The notes below the pieces were generated by a model. It searched no databases. It was not told the origin of the DNA and saw nothing but the letters and a program-made list of their open reading frames with translations. From JAJPKK01 sp963844635 (GTDB taxonomy: Bacteria > Pseudomonadota > Alphaproteobacteria > Rhizobiales > Xanthobacteraceae), in assembly GCA_963844635.1 (NCBI GenBank), contig CAWJPD010000009.1:1-64000 (forward strand): a stretch of 64,000 bases of DNA. The letters run 5' to 3'. Each line of letters opens with the position of its first letter. The first letter of the stretch is position 1. This document shows positions 28,225 through 36,997 of the stretch, one piece after another. Position numbers and translations under genes: made by a program.

Positions 28225-28980
28225 ATGTTATCGCGCCGGCCGTCCTGCGTCGCCATTCGCCATGTCCGATTTGAGGACCTCGGCACTTTGCGGCCACTGC
28301 TGGATGAGGCGGGATGGAACGTCTCCTATCGCGATGCGCCGACCGCCGATCTCGATAATCCCGAGGTCGAAGACGCCGATCTTCTGATCGTTCTTGGCGG
28401 TCCGATCGGCGTTTATGACACTCCAGCCTTCCCGTTCCTCGGCAAGGAGATCGCCCTCATCGAGCGACGCCTGAAGCTGTCCCGCCCTACGCTCGGAATT
28501 TGTTTAGGCTGCCAGTTGATGGCGGCTGCACTCGGCGCCCGTGTTTACGGCGGGCCAGCCAAGGAGATCGGCTGGGGGCCGATCACCCTGACCAAGGCGG
28601 GACGCGCATCATGTCTCAGCCTCCTCGGCGACAACACGCCCGTGCTGCATTGGCACGGCGACACCTTCGATCTTCCAGATGGCGCAGTGCTACTGGCGAA
28701 AACGTCGGTCTATGAAAACCAGGCTTTTTCCTATGGCCGAAGCGCGCTCGGGCTGCAGTTCCATATCGAGGCTGACGTTCACGGGCTTGAGGAATGGTAC
28801 GTCGGCCATGTCATGGAACTGGGGGCGGCGGGGATTGAAGTTCCGACGCTCCGTGCGGCTACGAAGCAAATGGCGCAACAGCTTCGCGAAAAGGCGCAGA
28901 GCTTCTTTTCGGAATGGCTAAAACATTCGATCGAAGGGGTCGCTCCCGCCGAGAAAGGCGCGGTCGGAGCGTTGCCATGA
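28225..28980 (+). CDS. Class I glutamine amidotransferase-like protein
   Basis: 251 residues. The GATase triad is visible: nucleophile Cys in GICLGCQLMAAALGARV (residues about 91-107) and His/Glu in LQFHIEADVHG. DLLIVLGGPIGVYD provides the oxyanion strand. It resembles GMP-synthase-like stand-alone amidotransferases that release ammonia from glutamine or hydrolyse gamma-glutamyl compounds. No synthase domain is attached. It stands alone, divergent from the cytochrome gene. Confidence 0.9.
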   Translation: MLSRRPSCVAIRHVRFEDLGTLRPLLDEAGWNVSYRDAPTADLDNPEVEDADLLIVLGGPIGVYDTPAFPFLGKEIALIERRLKLSRPTLGICLGCQLMAAALGARVYGGPAKEIGWGPITLTKAGRASCLSLLGDNTPVLHWHGDTFDLPDGAVLLAKTSVYENQAFSYGRSALGLQFHIEADVHGLEEWYVGHVMELGAAGIEVPTLRAATKQMAQQLREKAQSFFSEWLKHSIEGVAPAEKGAVGALP

Positions 28981-29138
28981 GCAAGCAATCTTGTCGCGTG
29001 TCACCGGCCAGCTCTGCGCCACCCCATGGGCGCGAGCTCGAACGCGCAAGTTGCCATGTCACGAAGGTCGCAGCGACAGCCGTTGTCTTCCGACCAGGCA
29101 ACCAGGACTCCCGCACGCGACCGCGCTAAATCGCTAGC

Positions 29139-29390
29139 TCAATATGGCCTGACCACCTGCCGCCGGGCTCCTAGTCCCCGCTCCTTGTCGACATGGACCA
29201 AGTCTCTGTTTCTCGCCGAAAGATGCGGCGGCGGACGCCGAAAAGCGCGAGCGTCGTGGGGCTTTTCTGAACTCTGGCAATTGGGCCCGCTGCAGTTGGA
29301 GGCTTGAGCGAGCGCCTCGTTGGAGGTGAGAACCGTGAATCCGCAGGCGAGCGCCAGCGCGAACGCACAAGCAACGACGATTTTGGCCAT
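29139..29390 (-). CDS. Small secreted protein with VDKERGL...RRQVVRPY tail
   Basis: 83 residues. A Sec signal (AKIVVACAFALALACGFTVL, cleavage after ALAQ) is followed by a short mature part with two cysteines (SNCSGPNCQ) and a basic tail ending VDKERGLGARRQVVRPY. The 76-residue protein at 37499 ends VDKERGLNGRRQVVRPY: 15 of 17 residues match although the rest differs. Nothing is known to me about such a family. Periplasmic or extracellular location is inferred from the signal. Confidence 0.7.
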   Translation of the reverse strand: MAKIVVACAFALALACGFTVLTSNEALAQASNCSGPNCQSSEKPHDARAFRRPPPHLSARNRDLVHVDKERGLGARRQVVRPY

Positions 29391-29494
29391 GATCGTTCAT
29401 CCGCGCGCAGAATTGCGCCGCACGGAAGGTAGCAGACCTAACCTGCCGCTGAGAACGAAGGCGGATACAATCCTGTGCATGAATCGCGTGACCC

Positions 29495-29851
29495 TCAATC
29501 AGAGGTAAACGATCCGGGGATGGTCAATCGCTCGGAAGGGGGCGCGATTTCAGTGACCAGGTCGCGCACCAGCCTCTTGTTCGCCAACGGCTTCACGATC
29601 ATGTCGCCTGCGTACAGGCGCGTTGTGCAGGCGTAGCTGACGGCGCCGTCGATCTCCATCATGCATTCCTTGCAGGCATTGGCATTGATGCAGGAGAACC
29701 GGAACCCGAGCGACGGGTCGCGGTTTGCCCTGATCCAACGCAGGGCATCCAGCACCGATTGCCCGGGTTCAAAGGGCACGTCGTAGCGCTCGCTGTGTCC
29801 GGTCTCCCCCACTTCTCCGCGCCACACGGCGAGACGCGCGACCGCGGTCAT
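29495..29851 (-). CDS. SdhB/FrdB-like 2Fe-2S protein, N-terminal domain only
   Basis: 118 residues from ATG 29851. It has the plant-type ferredoxin fold of succinate dehydrogenase/fumarate reductase iron-sulfur subunits: QSVLDALRWIRANRDPSLGF, then Cys motif C-x5-C-x2-C-x11-C in CINANACKECMMEIDGAVSY plus AC, then DMIVKPLANKRLVRDLV. The second (4Fe-4S/3Fe-4S) domain of SdhB is entirely missing, and the protein ends naturally about 15 residues after the first domain. The start overlaps the flavoprotein stop (ATGA), so they form a two-subunit unit. Confidence 0.88.
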   Translation of the reverse strand: MTAVARLAVWRGEVGETGHSERYDVPFEPGQSVLDALRWIRANRDPSLGFRFSCINANACKECMMEIDGAVSYACTTRLYAGDMIVKPLANKRLVRDLVTEIAPPSERLTIPGSFTSD

Positions 29852-31632
29852 GGGGCGCCTGCCGGGATTGCGTCCGGCCGTTGACCGACCACCGCCGCAG
29901 CAGCGTTGACGCCGTCCGCAGCGTTGGCGGGATGCGCCTGCAAGGCGCTCGGCACAACGGAGTTCAAGCTGATTTCGCCCGCCTCCCAGCGCGCCACCTG
30001 GTTCACCTGCCACTCTTGGAGCATTCCAGGATGATCCTCGCGCTGATGTGCCCCCCGGCTCTCGGTGCGCCGCAGGGCGGCGCAAGCTACGACGCGAGCG
30101 ACCAGCAGCATGTTTCGCAGATCGAACCAGTCGACGCGGCACATGTCGAACGGGCTCGCTTTCCCGAACGGAACTTCACCGAGTTCCCGGCCGAGGTCGT
30201 CGATTTCGGCAATCGCGCGTTGGAGTTTCGCTCCTGTTCGGATCGCACCAACATGCGCCGTCATCACCTCCTGGAGAGCGATGAGCATCGCGGCCGAATT
30301 GCTTTTTTCGCCCGCTGCGACCGTCGCTCCCTGTGCGCTCGCAAGTTCGAGTGGAACCTGCGCCGCCGCCCGCCGGAAGGGCTGCGACCGCAGTCGGGTC
30401 ACGCGTTCAGCCGCGCTGCGCCCGGCGCGGCGGCCAAACACCAGAGCCTCGGTCACCGCGTTGCCGGAGAGACGGTTGGCGCCATTGGCGCCACCCGCCG
30501 CCTCGCCAGCAACCAAGAGTCCCGGAACCTCGGTTTCCATGCGCGCACCCGCCGCGACGCCGCCCATGTGGTAATGGGCGATCGGCGCCACCTCGACCGG
30601 CATTTTGGTCAGATCAATGCCGTTGTTCGCCAAGCGATCGATCACCGGGCCAAAGGCGGCCCGCAACGCCGTCTCCGAACAATGCTGGAAGCTCAACCAC
30701 GCGCCGCCGTGGGGCGATCCGCGGCCTGCCTCCACCTCCTTCACGATGGCGTAGGTCGCAAGGTCGCGCGTGAGCACATAGGCGCCGTCCTCCGTCGACC
30801 CATAACGCGACGTGAACTCCTGCAAGGACCCGTTCAGCAGACGCCCGCCCAGCTTGTAACGGAACGGGTCCCACATAATTGGGTCCATGCCGATCAGCCG
30901 GGGCGCCAAATGGCCGATCGGGAAGAATTGCACGAATTCCATGTCGATCAGCGGCGCACCGGCGCGAAGGGCGAGGGCATAGCCGTCGCCGCCCATGTTG
31001 GCCGAGGCACTGTTGCGGCGATAGAGCCTCGTCAACCCGCCGCAGGCGATGATCGTCGCCTTGGCGGCGATGGTCACGGCGGCACCGCTTGCGACATGAA
31101 GCGCCACCGCGCCCACGACTTCGTCCCCGACGTGGATAAGGTCGGTCACGAGGAGGTCGCCGGCCTTGCGGATGCCGGCGGTCCGATTGACGACGGTGCG
31201 CAGGGTCTTCGAGACCGCCGGGCCGGTGTTGAGGAAATCCACATAGACGCAACGCGGCCGATCGTGCCCGGGAGCCGAGGTCGCAGCGATGCGGCCATCG
31301 CGACGCGCCCAGCCGACGCCCCATTGATCCATTTCGCGGATGCAGTCGGGCCCTTCTTCGCAAAGAAGCCGGGACAGGCGCACGTCGCACAATCCGCGCC
31401 CAGCCCGCAGCGTATCGCGCAGGTGGAGCGACCAGTCATCGGGAACCTGCGATCCCAGCGCGGCCGCCACCGTCATCTGTGCCATCACGGTTGCGCCGCC
31501 GCGTCCGATCAGGCTGCGGTCAGCCAGAAACACCTCCGCCCCACCCCGCACCGCCTCGATCGCCGCATACATTCCCGCGCCGCCCGCACCAATCACGAGC
31601 ACGTCGGTTTCCACATGCATGGAATCGGTCAT
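29848..31632 (-). CDS. FAD-binding flavoprotein of the succinate dehydrogenase/fumarate reductase family
   Basis: 594 residues from ATG 31632. FAD motif VLVIGAGGAGMYAAIEAVRG (residues about 11-30), RGGATVMAQM (usual covalent-FAD His region but with no clear His), active-site-like PIAHYHMGGVAAGARMETEV and GLLVAGEAAGGANGANRLSG. The C-terminal helical domain contains RTESRGAHQREDHPG, an Arg/His block conserved in the family. It lacks a signal peptide and, with the short 2Fe-2S gene, forms a soluble two-subunit enzyme such as an aspartate-oxidase or fumarate-reductase relative. No membrane anchor genes are nearby. The substrate is unknown. Confidence 0.9.
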   Translation of the reverse strand: MTDSMHVETDVLVIGAGGAGMYAAIEAVRGGAEVFLADRSLIGRGGATVMAQMTVAAALGSQVPDDWSLHLRDTLRAGRGLCDVRLSRLLCEEGPDCIREMDQWGVGWARRDGRIAATSAPGHDRPRCVYVDFLNTGPAVSKTLRTVVNRTAGIRKAGDLLVTDLIHVGDEVVGAVALHVASGAAVTIAAKATIIACGGLTRLYRRNSASANMGGDGYALALRAGAPLIDMEFVQFFPIGHLAPRLIGMDPIMWDPFRYKLGGRLLNGSLQEFTSRYGSTEDGAYVLTRDLATYAIVKEVEAGRGSPHGGAWLSFQHCSETALRAAFGPVIDRLANNGIDLTKMPVEVAPIAHYHMGGVAAGARMETEVPGLLVAGEAAGGANGANRLSGNAVTEALVFGRRAGRSAAERVTRLRSQPFRRAAAQVPLELASAQGATVAAGEKSNSAAMLIALQEVMTAHVGAIRTGAKLQRAIAEIDDLGRELGEVPFGKASPFDMCRVDWFDLRNMLLVARVVACAALRRTESRGAHQREDHPGMLQEWQVNQVARWEAGEISLNSVVPSALQAHPANAADGVNAAAAVVGQRPDAIPAGAP

Positions 31633-31681
31633 TCTCGGCGCCCGATGCATCCGTCGCCCGGCATGCCGAGCTTCGGCGAAC

Positions 31682-32167
31682 TCAGTGCCAGCGTGCCATC
31701 GCCTGGCCGAGCGGCGATTCGGGTGGCAGTTCGATCAATTCCACGCGGGTGCCATTCAGGTCGGTGAGATCGGCGATCGCGGTCTTGTTGCCGGTCACAG
31801 TGATGTCGCCGACCTTCGCTCCCCTCTGCTTGAACATCGCCGTTACCGCCGGCATGTTCTCCACCTGCAAGGCGAGGTGCGAAATACCCGCCGGACGCTG
31901 CGCGTTGGCCGGTTGTATTTCGATGAACGTGTTCTTGCTGGCCTGCACCATCACGAATTGCAGTTCGCCCGCCGGGTTGGACAGGCGGAACGCTTCTGGG
32001 AAGCCCATCGTCTTGGTGTAGTACTCCACCGCCTTATTCATGTCGGGCACGCTCAACCCAACGTGGTTGATCCCGACCACACCGTGGTTCGGCGACAGGC
32101 TTTGAGCGCCTGCGGTAACGCCGATTCCGATCACGGTGCCGACAACCAAAAATGCCAGGGCGCGCAT
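31682..32167 (-). CDS. VOC-family protein with signal peptide
   Basis: 161 residues from ATG 32167, with a near-ideal GAAGGAGGTTACC just upstream. Residues 1-21 look like a Sec signal (MRALAFLVVGTVIGIGVTAG). The VOC module opens VGINHVGLSVPDMNKAVEYY and closes TDLNGTRVELIELPPESPLG with metal-ligand His and Glu in usual places. It lies 49 bases upstream of the flavoprotein gene on the same strand and may be co-transcribed. The substrate is unknown. Confidence 0.87.
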   Translation of the reverse strand: MRALAFLVVGTVIGIGVTAGAQSLSPNHGVVGINHVGLSVPDMNKAVEYYTKTMGFPEAFRLSNPAGELQFVMVQASKNTFIEIQPANAQRPAGISHLALQVENMPAVTAMFKQRGAKVGDITVTGNKTAIADLTDLNGTRVELIELPPESPLGQAMARWH

Positions 32168-32467
32168 GGTAACCTCCTTCGGTTCGAAACCTGCCCGATA
32201 CGGCAGCTTATGGAACAAGCACAACTGCATTATCATGGGTTTGCCTCGCTTCGCGCAAGGTTATGGCGGTCCCGAGTCGCTTTGCCGTCGTTTCGGCAAG
32301 CGATTGCTCCATCGGTGTGAACCCGCATTGCGCGCTCAGCAGCGGATTTTGAAGAAAGCACGGCGATAAGGTGCGCGGCGGGAAGAATCACTTATCAACT
32401 TCGCTGAAAATGCGTTACTTTGGCCGTCGGCTCGCGCCCGGGTGGGGGTGCGCGCCCGGAGGGTGGC

Positions 32468-33211
32468 ATGAACGTTCACTTGCGTCTCGCTGCGTGGCTG
32501 TCCGCGGTGATGATGTTGGCAGCGGCGACCACGGCACGCGCCGCCGAGGAAGTCGATCTGCTTCTCGTCCTTTCATCGGATGTATCGCGCAGCATCGATG
32601 CCCCCAAGTTCAAGCTCCAGCGCGACGGATATGCGGCGGCGATTGTCAATCCGCGGGTGGTGCAGGCGATCCAGTCCGGGGCGCTCGGAAAAATCGCCGT
32701 CAGCATGGTCGAATGGTCAGGCATCGGCGCGCAGAAGATTGTCATCGACTGGACCGTGGTCCGCGACGAGGCGACGGCAAAGGACTTCTCCGCGCAGGTC
32801 CTCGAGGCGCCGCGCGCCTTCGCCGACCGCACCTCGATCAGCGGCGGCATCGACTTTGCCATGATGCAGCTTGCCCGCGCGCCCTATCAGTCGAACCGCC
32901 ACACAATCGATATTTCGGGTGACGGGACCAATAATTCCGGCCGCGACGTGGGGGCTGCGCGCGACCAGGCGCTGGCCCAGGGTGTCACCATCAATGGTCT
33001 CGTGATTTTGAGCCAACCGCTGTCGTTCAACGCCGATCACACCAATCCGCCTGGCGGCCTCGACAACTACTACAAGAACAATGTGGTCGGGGGGCCTGGC
33101 GCCTTCGTGATGGTGGCCCAGGACTTCGAATTTTTTGGCCAGGCAATCCTCGCCAAGCTGATCGCCGAAATCGCCTCGGTCCAGCAGAACCGCGACGCCC
33201 GGCTGCGCTGA
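32468..33211 (+). CDS. DUF1194 (vWA-like) secreted protein
   Basis: 247 residues from ATG 32468. Sec signal (LRLAAWLSAVMMLAAATTAR, cleavage near ARA-AEE). The DUF1194 pattern follows: VDLLLVLSSDVSRSIDAPKF (vWA strand with D-x-S-x-S metal site), LQRDGYAAAIVNPRVVQAIQ, KIAVSMVEWSG and HTIDISGDGTNNSGRDV. Function of the family is unknown; a vWA fold suggests metal-dependent protein binding in the periplasm. Stands alone on the plus strand. Confidence 0.9.
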   Translation: MNVHLRLAAWLSAVMMLAAATTARAAEEVDLLLVLSSDVSRSIDAPKFKLQRDGYAAAIVNPRVVQAIQSGALGKIAVSMVEWSGIGAQKIVIDWTVVRDEATAKDFSAQVLEAPRAFADRTSISGGIDFAMMQLARAPYQSNRHTIDISGDGTNNSGRDVGAARDQALAQGVTINGLVILSQPLSFNADHTNPPGGLDNYYKNNVVGGPGAFVMVAQDFEFFGQAILAKLIAEIASVQQNRDARLR

Positions 33212-33339
33212 TACGCAAGCCGGATCGGCTGCCGCAGACCTACATAACGGCGGCAAGGGATCCGCGCCGAGCGCTTGGCGCTCAAGAATGCCGCTCATCC
33301 AGTCTTCTTGCGTTTGCCGGATCAGCCGGTGAACGCTTC

Positions 33340-33440
33340 GAAGGGGATGCGTCCGCCGTGATCGCCTCCCGCTCGGCTCCCTTTGATTTTACGCATGATA
33401 TTCGTCCGAAAAGTCTGCAACTTTTCGGCATCATGCGCTG
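33340..33440. repeat. Two-hairpin palindromic repeat
   Basis: First half GGGGATGCGTCCGCCG...CTCCCGCTCGG (one arm diverged), second half ACGCATGATATTCGTCCGAA...TTCGGCATCATGCGCT with a perfect CCGAAAAGT/ACTTTTCGG stem. Confidence 0.85.
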
Positions 33441-33458
33441 GCCTCCCGTCCAACGAAC

Positions 33459-33803
33459 CTATCCCTCGATCAGCGCCCTCAGCCGCGCCAGCGCCTCATC
33501 CCAGTGCTGCGACACCTCTTCGAGGTATTTGCGGGCCGCATCGAGAGGCTCGCGTTCCAGCGCAAACAAGCTTTGACGGCCGACGCGAACAGAGCGCACC
33601 ACACCTGCGTTTTCGAGCACATGAAGGTGCTTCGTCACGGCTTGGCGGGTCATCCGGGTGCCCGCGGCCAGTCGCATGATCGACTGCTGCTCGCCGCCGG
33701 CGAGCTTCGCAAGAACGGAAAGGCGCGTTTCGTCGCCCAAGGCGGCGAACACCGCGGCGCGGGTCCTTGTCTCCGCGCTTCTGCTCGAGCGGGATGCGTT
33801 CAA
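33459..33803 (-). CDS. ArsR-family winged-helix regulator
   Basis: Up to 114 residues. The winged HTH is clear: AAVFAALGDETRLSVLAKLA, SIMRLAAGTRMTRQAVTKHL, HVLENAGVVRSVRVGRQSLF. The TTG at 33803 lies inside a palindromic repeat (its first codons read through AACGCATCCCGCTCG), so the true start may be GTG 33752, giving 97 residues. It precedes no gene directly; the SRPBCC gene lies upstream, unlike the coupled order at 21.4 kb. No metal-binding Cys pair. Confidence 0.88.
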   Translation of the reverse strand: MNASRSSRSAETRTRAAVFAALGDETRLSVLAKLAGGEQQSIMRLAAGTRMTRQAVTKHLHVLENAGVVRSVRVGRQSLFALEREPLDAARKYLEEVSQHWDEALARLRALIEG

Positions 33804-33888
33804 ATTGAATTGCCTCCTGCTCGGTTCAACGTGATTTTGCGCATGATTCTTGGCCGAAAAGTCTGCAGCTTTTCGGGTTCATGCACTG
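33785..33888. repeat. Two-hairpin palindromic repeat between SRPBCC and ArsR genes
   Basis: CGAGCGGGATGCGTTCAAAT...CTCCTGCTCGG, then GCGCATGATTCTTGGCCGAA...TTCGGGTTCATGCA. It overlaps the 3' end of the SRPBCC gene and the proposed 5' end of the ArsR gene, so it may supply the coding ends. Confidence 0.85.
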
Positions 33889-34337
33889 TCCGGTTGTTCG
33901 ATATGCCGTGCAATGTTGTCCGATTGGGTGGTCCAGCCGCGGTCGTTCATTCGCAATGCGTCACTGCGGCGCCATTCCGGCAGCTTATCGAAGCCGCTCT
34001 CCACGATGCGCAGCCGTGTTCCGGTTGCCGTCGGTTCCAAAGTGAACTCGACCAGCGTCGACGGCTCGCCGCTGTAATCCTGGTTGGGATCGACGGCGTA
34101 CGGATGCCACGTGAACGAGAACAAGCGCTCCGGCTCCATCGCCTGTACCACCGCTTCCCATCGCAAATGTTCGTAGCCGGGATAGGTGATGTGACCGCGC
34201 GAAACCTGCCCCGGCACGAATGGACCTTCGAGGCGCACCCGGAACCAGGTGCCGAACTCCCGGTAATCCGTCAGCGCACGCCAGACGCGGGATATGGGCG
34301 CGTTCAACTCCACGACCTTCTGGATGCGATCGTCCAT
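33879..34337 (-). CDS. SRPBCC (AHSA1-like) family protein
   Basis: 152 residues from ATG 34337 (MDDRIQKVVELNAPISRVWR), with AGGAGGTTGCCC just upstream. AHSA1 features: PISRVWRALTDYREFGTWF, LFSFTWHPYAVDPNQDY, STLVEFTLEPTATGTRLRI and a final helix after GFDKLPEWRRSDALRMN. The last residues (IEQPDSA) run into the repeat element, suggesting the repeat altered the C-terminus. Ligand unknown. Confidence 0.9.
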   Translation of the reverse strand: MDDRIQKVVELNAPISRVWRALTDYREFGTWFRVRLEGPFVPGQVSRGHITYPGYEHLRWEAVVQAMEPERLFSFTWHPYAVDPNQDYSGEPSTLVEFTLEPTATGTRLRIVESGFDKLPEWRRSDALRMNDRGWTTQSDNIARHIEQPDSA

Positions 34338-34361
34338 GGGCAACCTCCTGGTTGCCTGTCC

Positions 34362-35399
34362 TTAGGACGAGCCGCGGCATCGCGCAACCTTATTGTTGCG
34401 TGTTGAAAGCCGGTGCGAAGAGCTGCGGTGCCGACGCAACGGGGCCTCGAGGATCAGCGTCACCCAGCCGTCGCGGACGATGCGGCGCTCGAGAACGAGG
34501 CCGAAGGCACGATAGGCGGCGAGTGCCGCGCCGCTTTGCGCCGGCAGCAGGCCCGAGAGCACGACGCGACCACCCGCGGCGACCGCGGCCGCGATCGGCT
34601 GGGCAAGGCGTTTCAGCGGTTCCAGCAGGATATTCGCAAACACGAGGTCGAAGGGTGCGCGAGCCGCGATCCGCCGATCGGACGCGCCGCGTGCCCGCAT
34701 CGTCATTACGAAGCGGCTGGCGCGATTGCGGCGCGCATTGTCCTTGGCAGCGCGCACGCTCGTGGGATCAATGTCGCTCGCCAATGCTGGCCGGCGGGTT
34801 GCCCTCGCGGCGGCGATCGCCAGCACGCCGGAGCCGGCCCCGATATCGAGGGTTTGGCGAGGCCGCCACCGCTTCAACAAACGATCGAGTGCATACAAGC
34901 AGCCGTGGGTCGAGCCGTGGTGGCCGGTGCCGAACGCGAGCGCGGCTTCGATTTCGATGCCGATGCGGTTCGGTGTCACGCGGCTGCGGTCATGCGCGCC
35001 ATGCACCACGAATCGGCCCGCTTCGACCGGCGGCAGTCCCGTAAGACTTGCCGCGACCCAGTCTCGCTCGGGGACCTTGGAAAAAAGCAGGCGCTCTGCG
35101 ACAGTCGTGCCGCCCAGTTCCTTGACGAGAGCGCGAACGGAACGCGCGTCCGGCTCGTGGCGAAACCAGATTTCCAATATCCAGTCTTCGTTCGCCTCGA
35201 ACTGGGCAACGGCCGCATCATCAGGCGAGAGCGTCTCGGCAAGCCGGTCTCCGAGGGATTGCACCGTCTGTGCATCGGCCGAAATCCGGGCAACGACGGA
35301 ACCCCGCTCGACCGAGCCGCTGCATACCGGATTGCGCATCAAATCCCCAACGATCCGGTGAAGGCTTCGGCTGGCTTGCCGAACCGATCGCCATCGCAT
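34362..35399 (-). CDS. prmA: Ribosomal protein L11 methyltransferase
   Basis: About 345 residues from 35399; later starts (for example ATG at about 35336, MRNPVCSGS) fit the usual 290-300 length better. It trimethylates L11 using SAM. Motifs: ALAFGTGHHGSTHGCLYALD (family loop), LDIGAGSGVLAIAAARAT (SAM motif I), ASDIDPTSVRAAKDNARRN and LVFANILLEPLKRLAQP. The N-terminal substrate-recognition domain is present (LEIWFRHEPDARSVRALVK). The C-terminal 30 residues are basic and Ser-rich and may be an extension. Confidence 0.92.
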   Translation of the reverse strand: MRWRSVRQASRSLHRIVGDLMRNPVCSGSVERGSVVARISADAQTVQSLGDRLAETLSPDDAAVAQFEANEDWILEIWFRHEPDARSVRALVKELGGTTVAERLLFSKVPERDWVAASLTGLPPVEAGRFVVHGAHDRSRVTPNRIGIEIEAALAFGTGHHGSTHGCLYALDRLLKRWRPRQTLDIGAGSGVLAIAAARATRRPALASDIDPTSVRAAKDNARRNRASRFVMTMRARGASDRRIAARAPFDLVFANILLEPLKRLAQPIAAAVAAGGRVVLSGLLPAQSGAALAAYRAFGLVLERRIVRDGWVTLILEAPLRRHRSSSHRLSTRNNKVARCRGSS

Positions 35400-35464
35400 C
35401 CGCGAGCGACCGGACTTCCGTGGCGAAGCGGCCTCCTTCGACGGGCGCCCGCGCGCAATTGTGC

Positions 35465-36676
35465 TTACGCCACGCGCGCGCCCGCGACCCGCACCTCGGA
35501 ATTATTATAACGGTCGTGCTCCATCCATTCGACCCTGTTGCGCCCGCGTTCCTTGGCGAGGTAGAGCGCCTGGTCGGCCTTTCCCAAAAGTTCGGAGATC
35601 GCAACCGGGGGGCCTTTGTGCAAAACCACGCCGATCGACACGGTGGCCCCGATCGGCACGCCGTCGATTACCGCCGCGCGCTCGGCAAAGGCCGTCCTGA
35701 TGCGCTCGGCGATCGCCAGTGCGTTCTTATAGTCCGCGCCGTGGAGCACGGCCGCGAATTCCTCGCCGCCCAGCCGCCCCATGAAATCGCTCGAGCGGAC
35801 GACGGACTTCGCCGTGGCGACGAACAGCTGCAGGATGTGATCGCCCACGGCATGGCCGCAGCGGTCATTGATGATCTTGAAATTATCGAGGTCGATGAAC
35901 AGCACCGCGCGCTGCTGTTCCTTGGCGGACCCTTCCTGCCGCCGGTCGCTTTCGGACATGAACCCGCGCCGGTTCCACACCCCGGTGAGTGGATCGATCA
36001 GCGCTGCCTCCTTGTGCATGTGGGCGGTGCGTTCCTTTGCCATCGCCATCAGGATGAAGGCGATCGCGATCGTGAACAGCAGCGCCTCGGAGCTCAGCAC
36101 GGTCAGCCATATGCTGCCGAACACTGGCTCAGTTCCGGAGATGCGCGGCAGCAGCAATGCGAGCGGTGTGCGCGACAGGAACAAGGCGCCGTGCGCGAAC
36201 AGCAGGAAGCAGGCGGGAAGACGCGATATGAGTTGATCTTGCCGGTCACGCCACAGCTCGGCGGCCGCAAGCCAGGTATAAGTGGCGATGACCAGCGCGC
36301 TCAGCGCAGTCCGCAAGGCGACGGAACTCGCGATTTCCGGCATGCGGCTCGCGATGAGCCAGATCACAGCGCCTTCGAACACGAAGACAAGGTTGGTCGT
36401 CTTGCCGCGAAATGCCCGCGTGCCGGTCCAGGTGATGGCGAACGACGTGAGCAGGATCGCGTTGGCAAGGTCGATCGTGATCAGGTCGGGCAGGCGGCCA
36501 TAAGCACCGAACAAGCCGATCGATCCGGCGCGCAGGAGGTGGGCGCCTCCCCACCAGGCGACGGCTTCGATCTCGGTGTTCTGGACCCAGGTGAACAGCA
36601 TCAAGAGCCCGAGCATCGACTCGACATAGACCGATACGGTGAACAGGGCGCTGACATCTTCCGGCATTTGCCACAA
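35465..36676 (-). CDS. Membrane-bound GGDEF diguanylate cyclase
   Basis: 403 residues. About seven hydrophobic segments in residues 8-225 (for example SVYVESMLGLLMLFTW, FVFEGAVIWLIASRM, LLFTIAIAFILMAMA) anchor it in the inner membrane. The GGDEF domain (residues about 235-390) reads DPLTGVWNRRGFMSESDRR, AVLFIDLDNFKIINDRCGHA, RSSDFMGRLGGEEFAAVLHG and VSIGVVLHKG. The GGEEF active site is intact, so it should make cyclic-di-GMP. An inhibitory RxxD is seen at RSSD just before GGEEF. No EAL domain. Input signal unknown. Confidence 0.93.
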   Translation of the reverse strand: MWQMPEDVSALFTVSVYVESMLGLLMLFTWVQNTEIEAVAWWGGAHLLRAGSIGLFGAYGRLPDLITIDLANAILLTSFAITWTGTRAFRGKTTNLVFVFEGAVIWLIASRMPEIASSVALRTALSALVIATYTWLAAAELWRDRQDQLISRLPACFLLFAHGALFLSRTPLALLLPRISGTEPVFGSIWLTVLSSEALLFTIAIAFILMAMAKERTAHMHKEAALIDPLTGVWNRRGFMSESDRRQEGSAKEQQRAVLFIDLDNFKIINDRCGHAVGDHILQLFVATAKSVVRSSDFMGRLGGEEFAAVLHGADYKNALAIAERIRTAFAERAAVIDGVPIGATVSIGVVLHKGPPVAISELLGKADQALYLAKERGRNRVEWMEHDRYNNSEVRVAGARVA

Positions 36677-36902
36677 TCCATCCCGCTAAATTGAATTTCG
36701 TTCCGCCTCGCACGTGTGGGGAACTCCTTACCCTGCGGCCTAATAGAATCTCTCAATGGCGGCCCGGCCGGTCACCACGATGAGCGGTGACGGTTCACGA
36801 CTGGCTGCTGCTCTCGCGCCAATTTTAGCGAAGGTTCCCGGGGACGATCGGGCGGGCGCCGAGCGCGTCGACTGGGGCTTCGGCGCTCAGCTGGTTCACA
36901 TT

Positions 36903-36997
36903 AGAGCGGGATGCGTTCAGTAGAGCGGGGTGCGTTCAGTAGAGCGGGGCGCGTTCAGTAGAGCGGGGCGCGTTCAGTAGAGCGGGGTGCGTTCAGT
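36903..36997. repeat. Five tandem copies of a 19-bp unit
   Basis: The unit AGAGCGGGRYGCGTTCAGT (R = A/G, Y = T/C) is repeated at 36903, 36922, 36941, 36960 and 36979 with no gaps; only two positions vary. The unit is the left part of the two-hairpin repeat that follows, so the element has expanded in tandem here. Confidence 0.95.

Noticed and set aside
29881..31767. A 628-codon plus-strand ORF across the flavoprotein gene
   Set aside because: It is the antisense shadow of the flavoprotein. The minus strand has FAD motifs and a coupled 2Fe-2S gene.
36903..36997. CRISPR array
   Set aside because: The repeats are 19 bp with no spacers and no cas genes nearby. It is a plain tandem repeat derived from the intergenic element.
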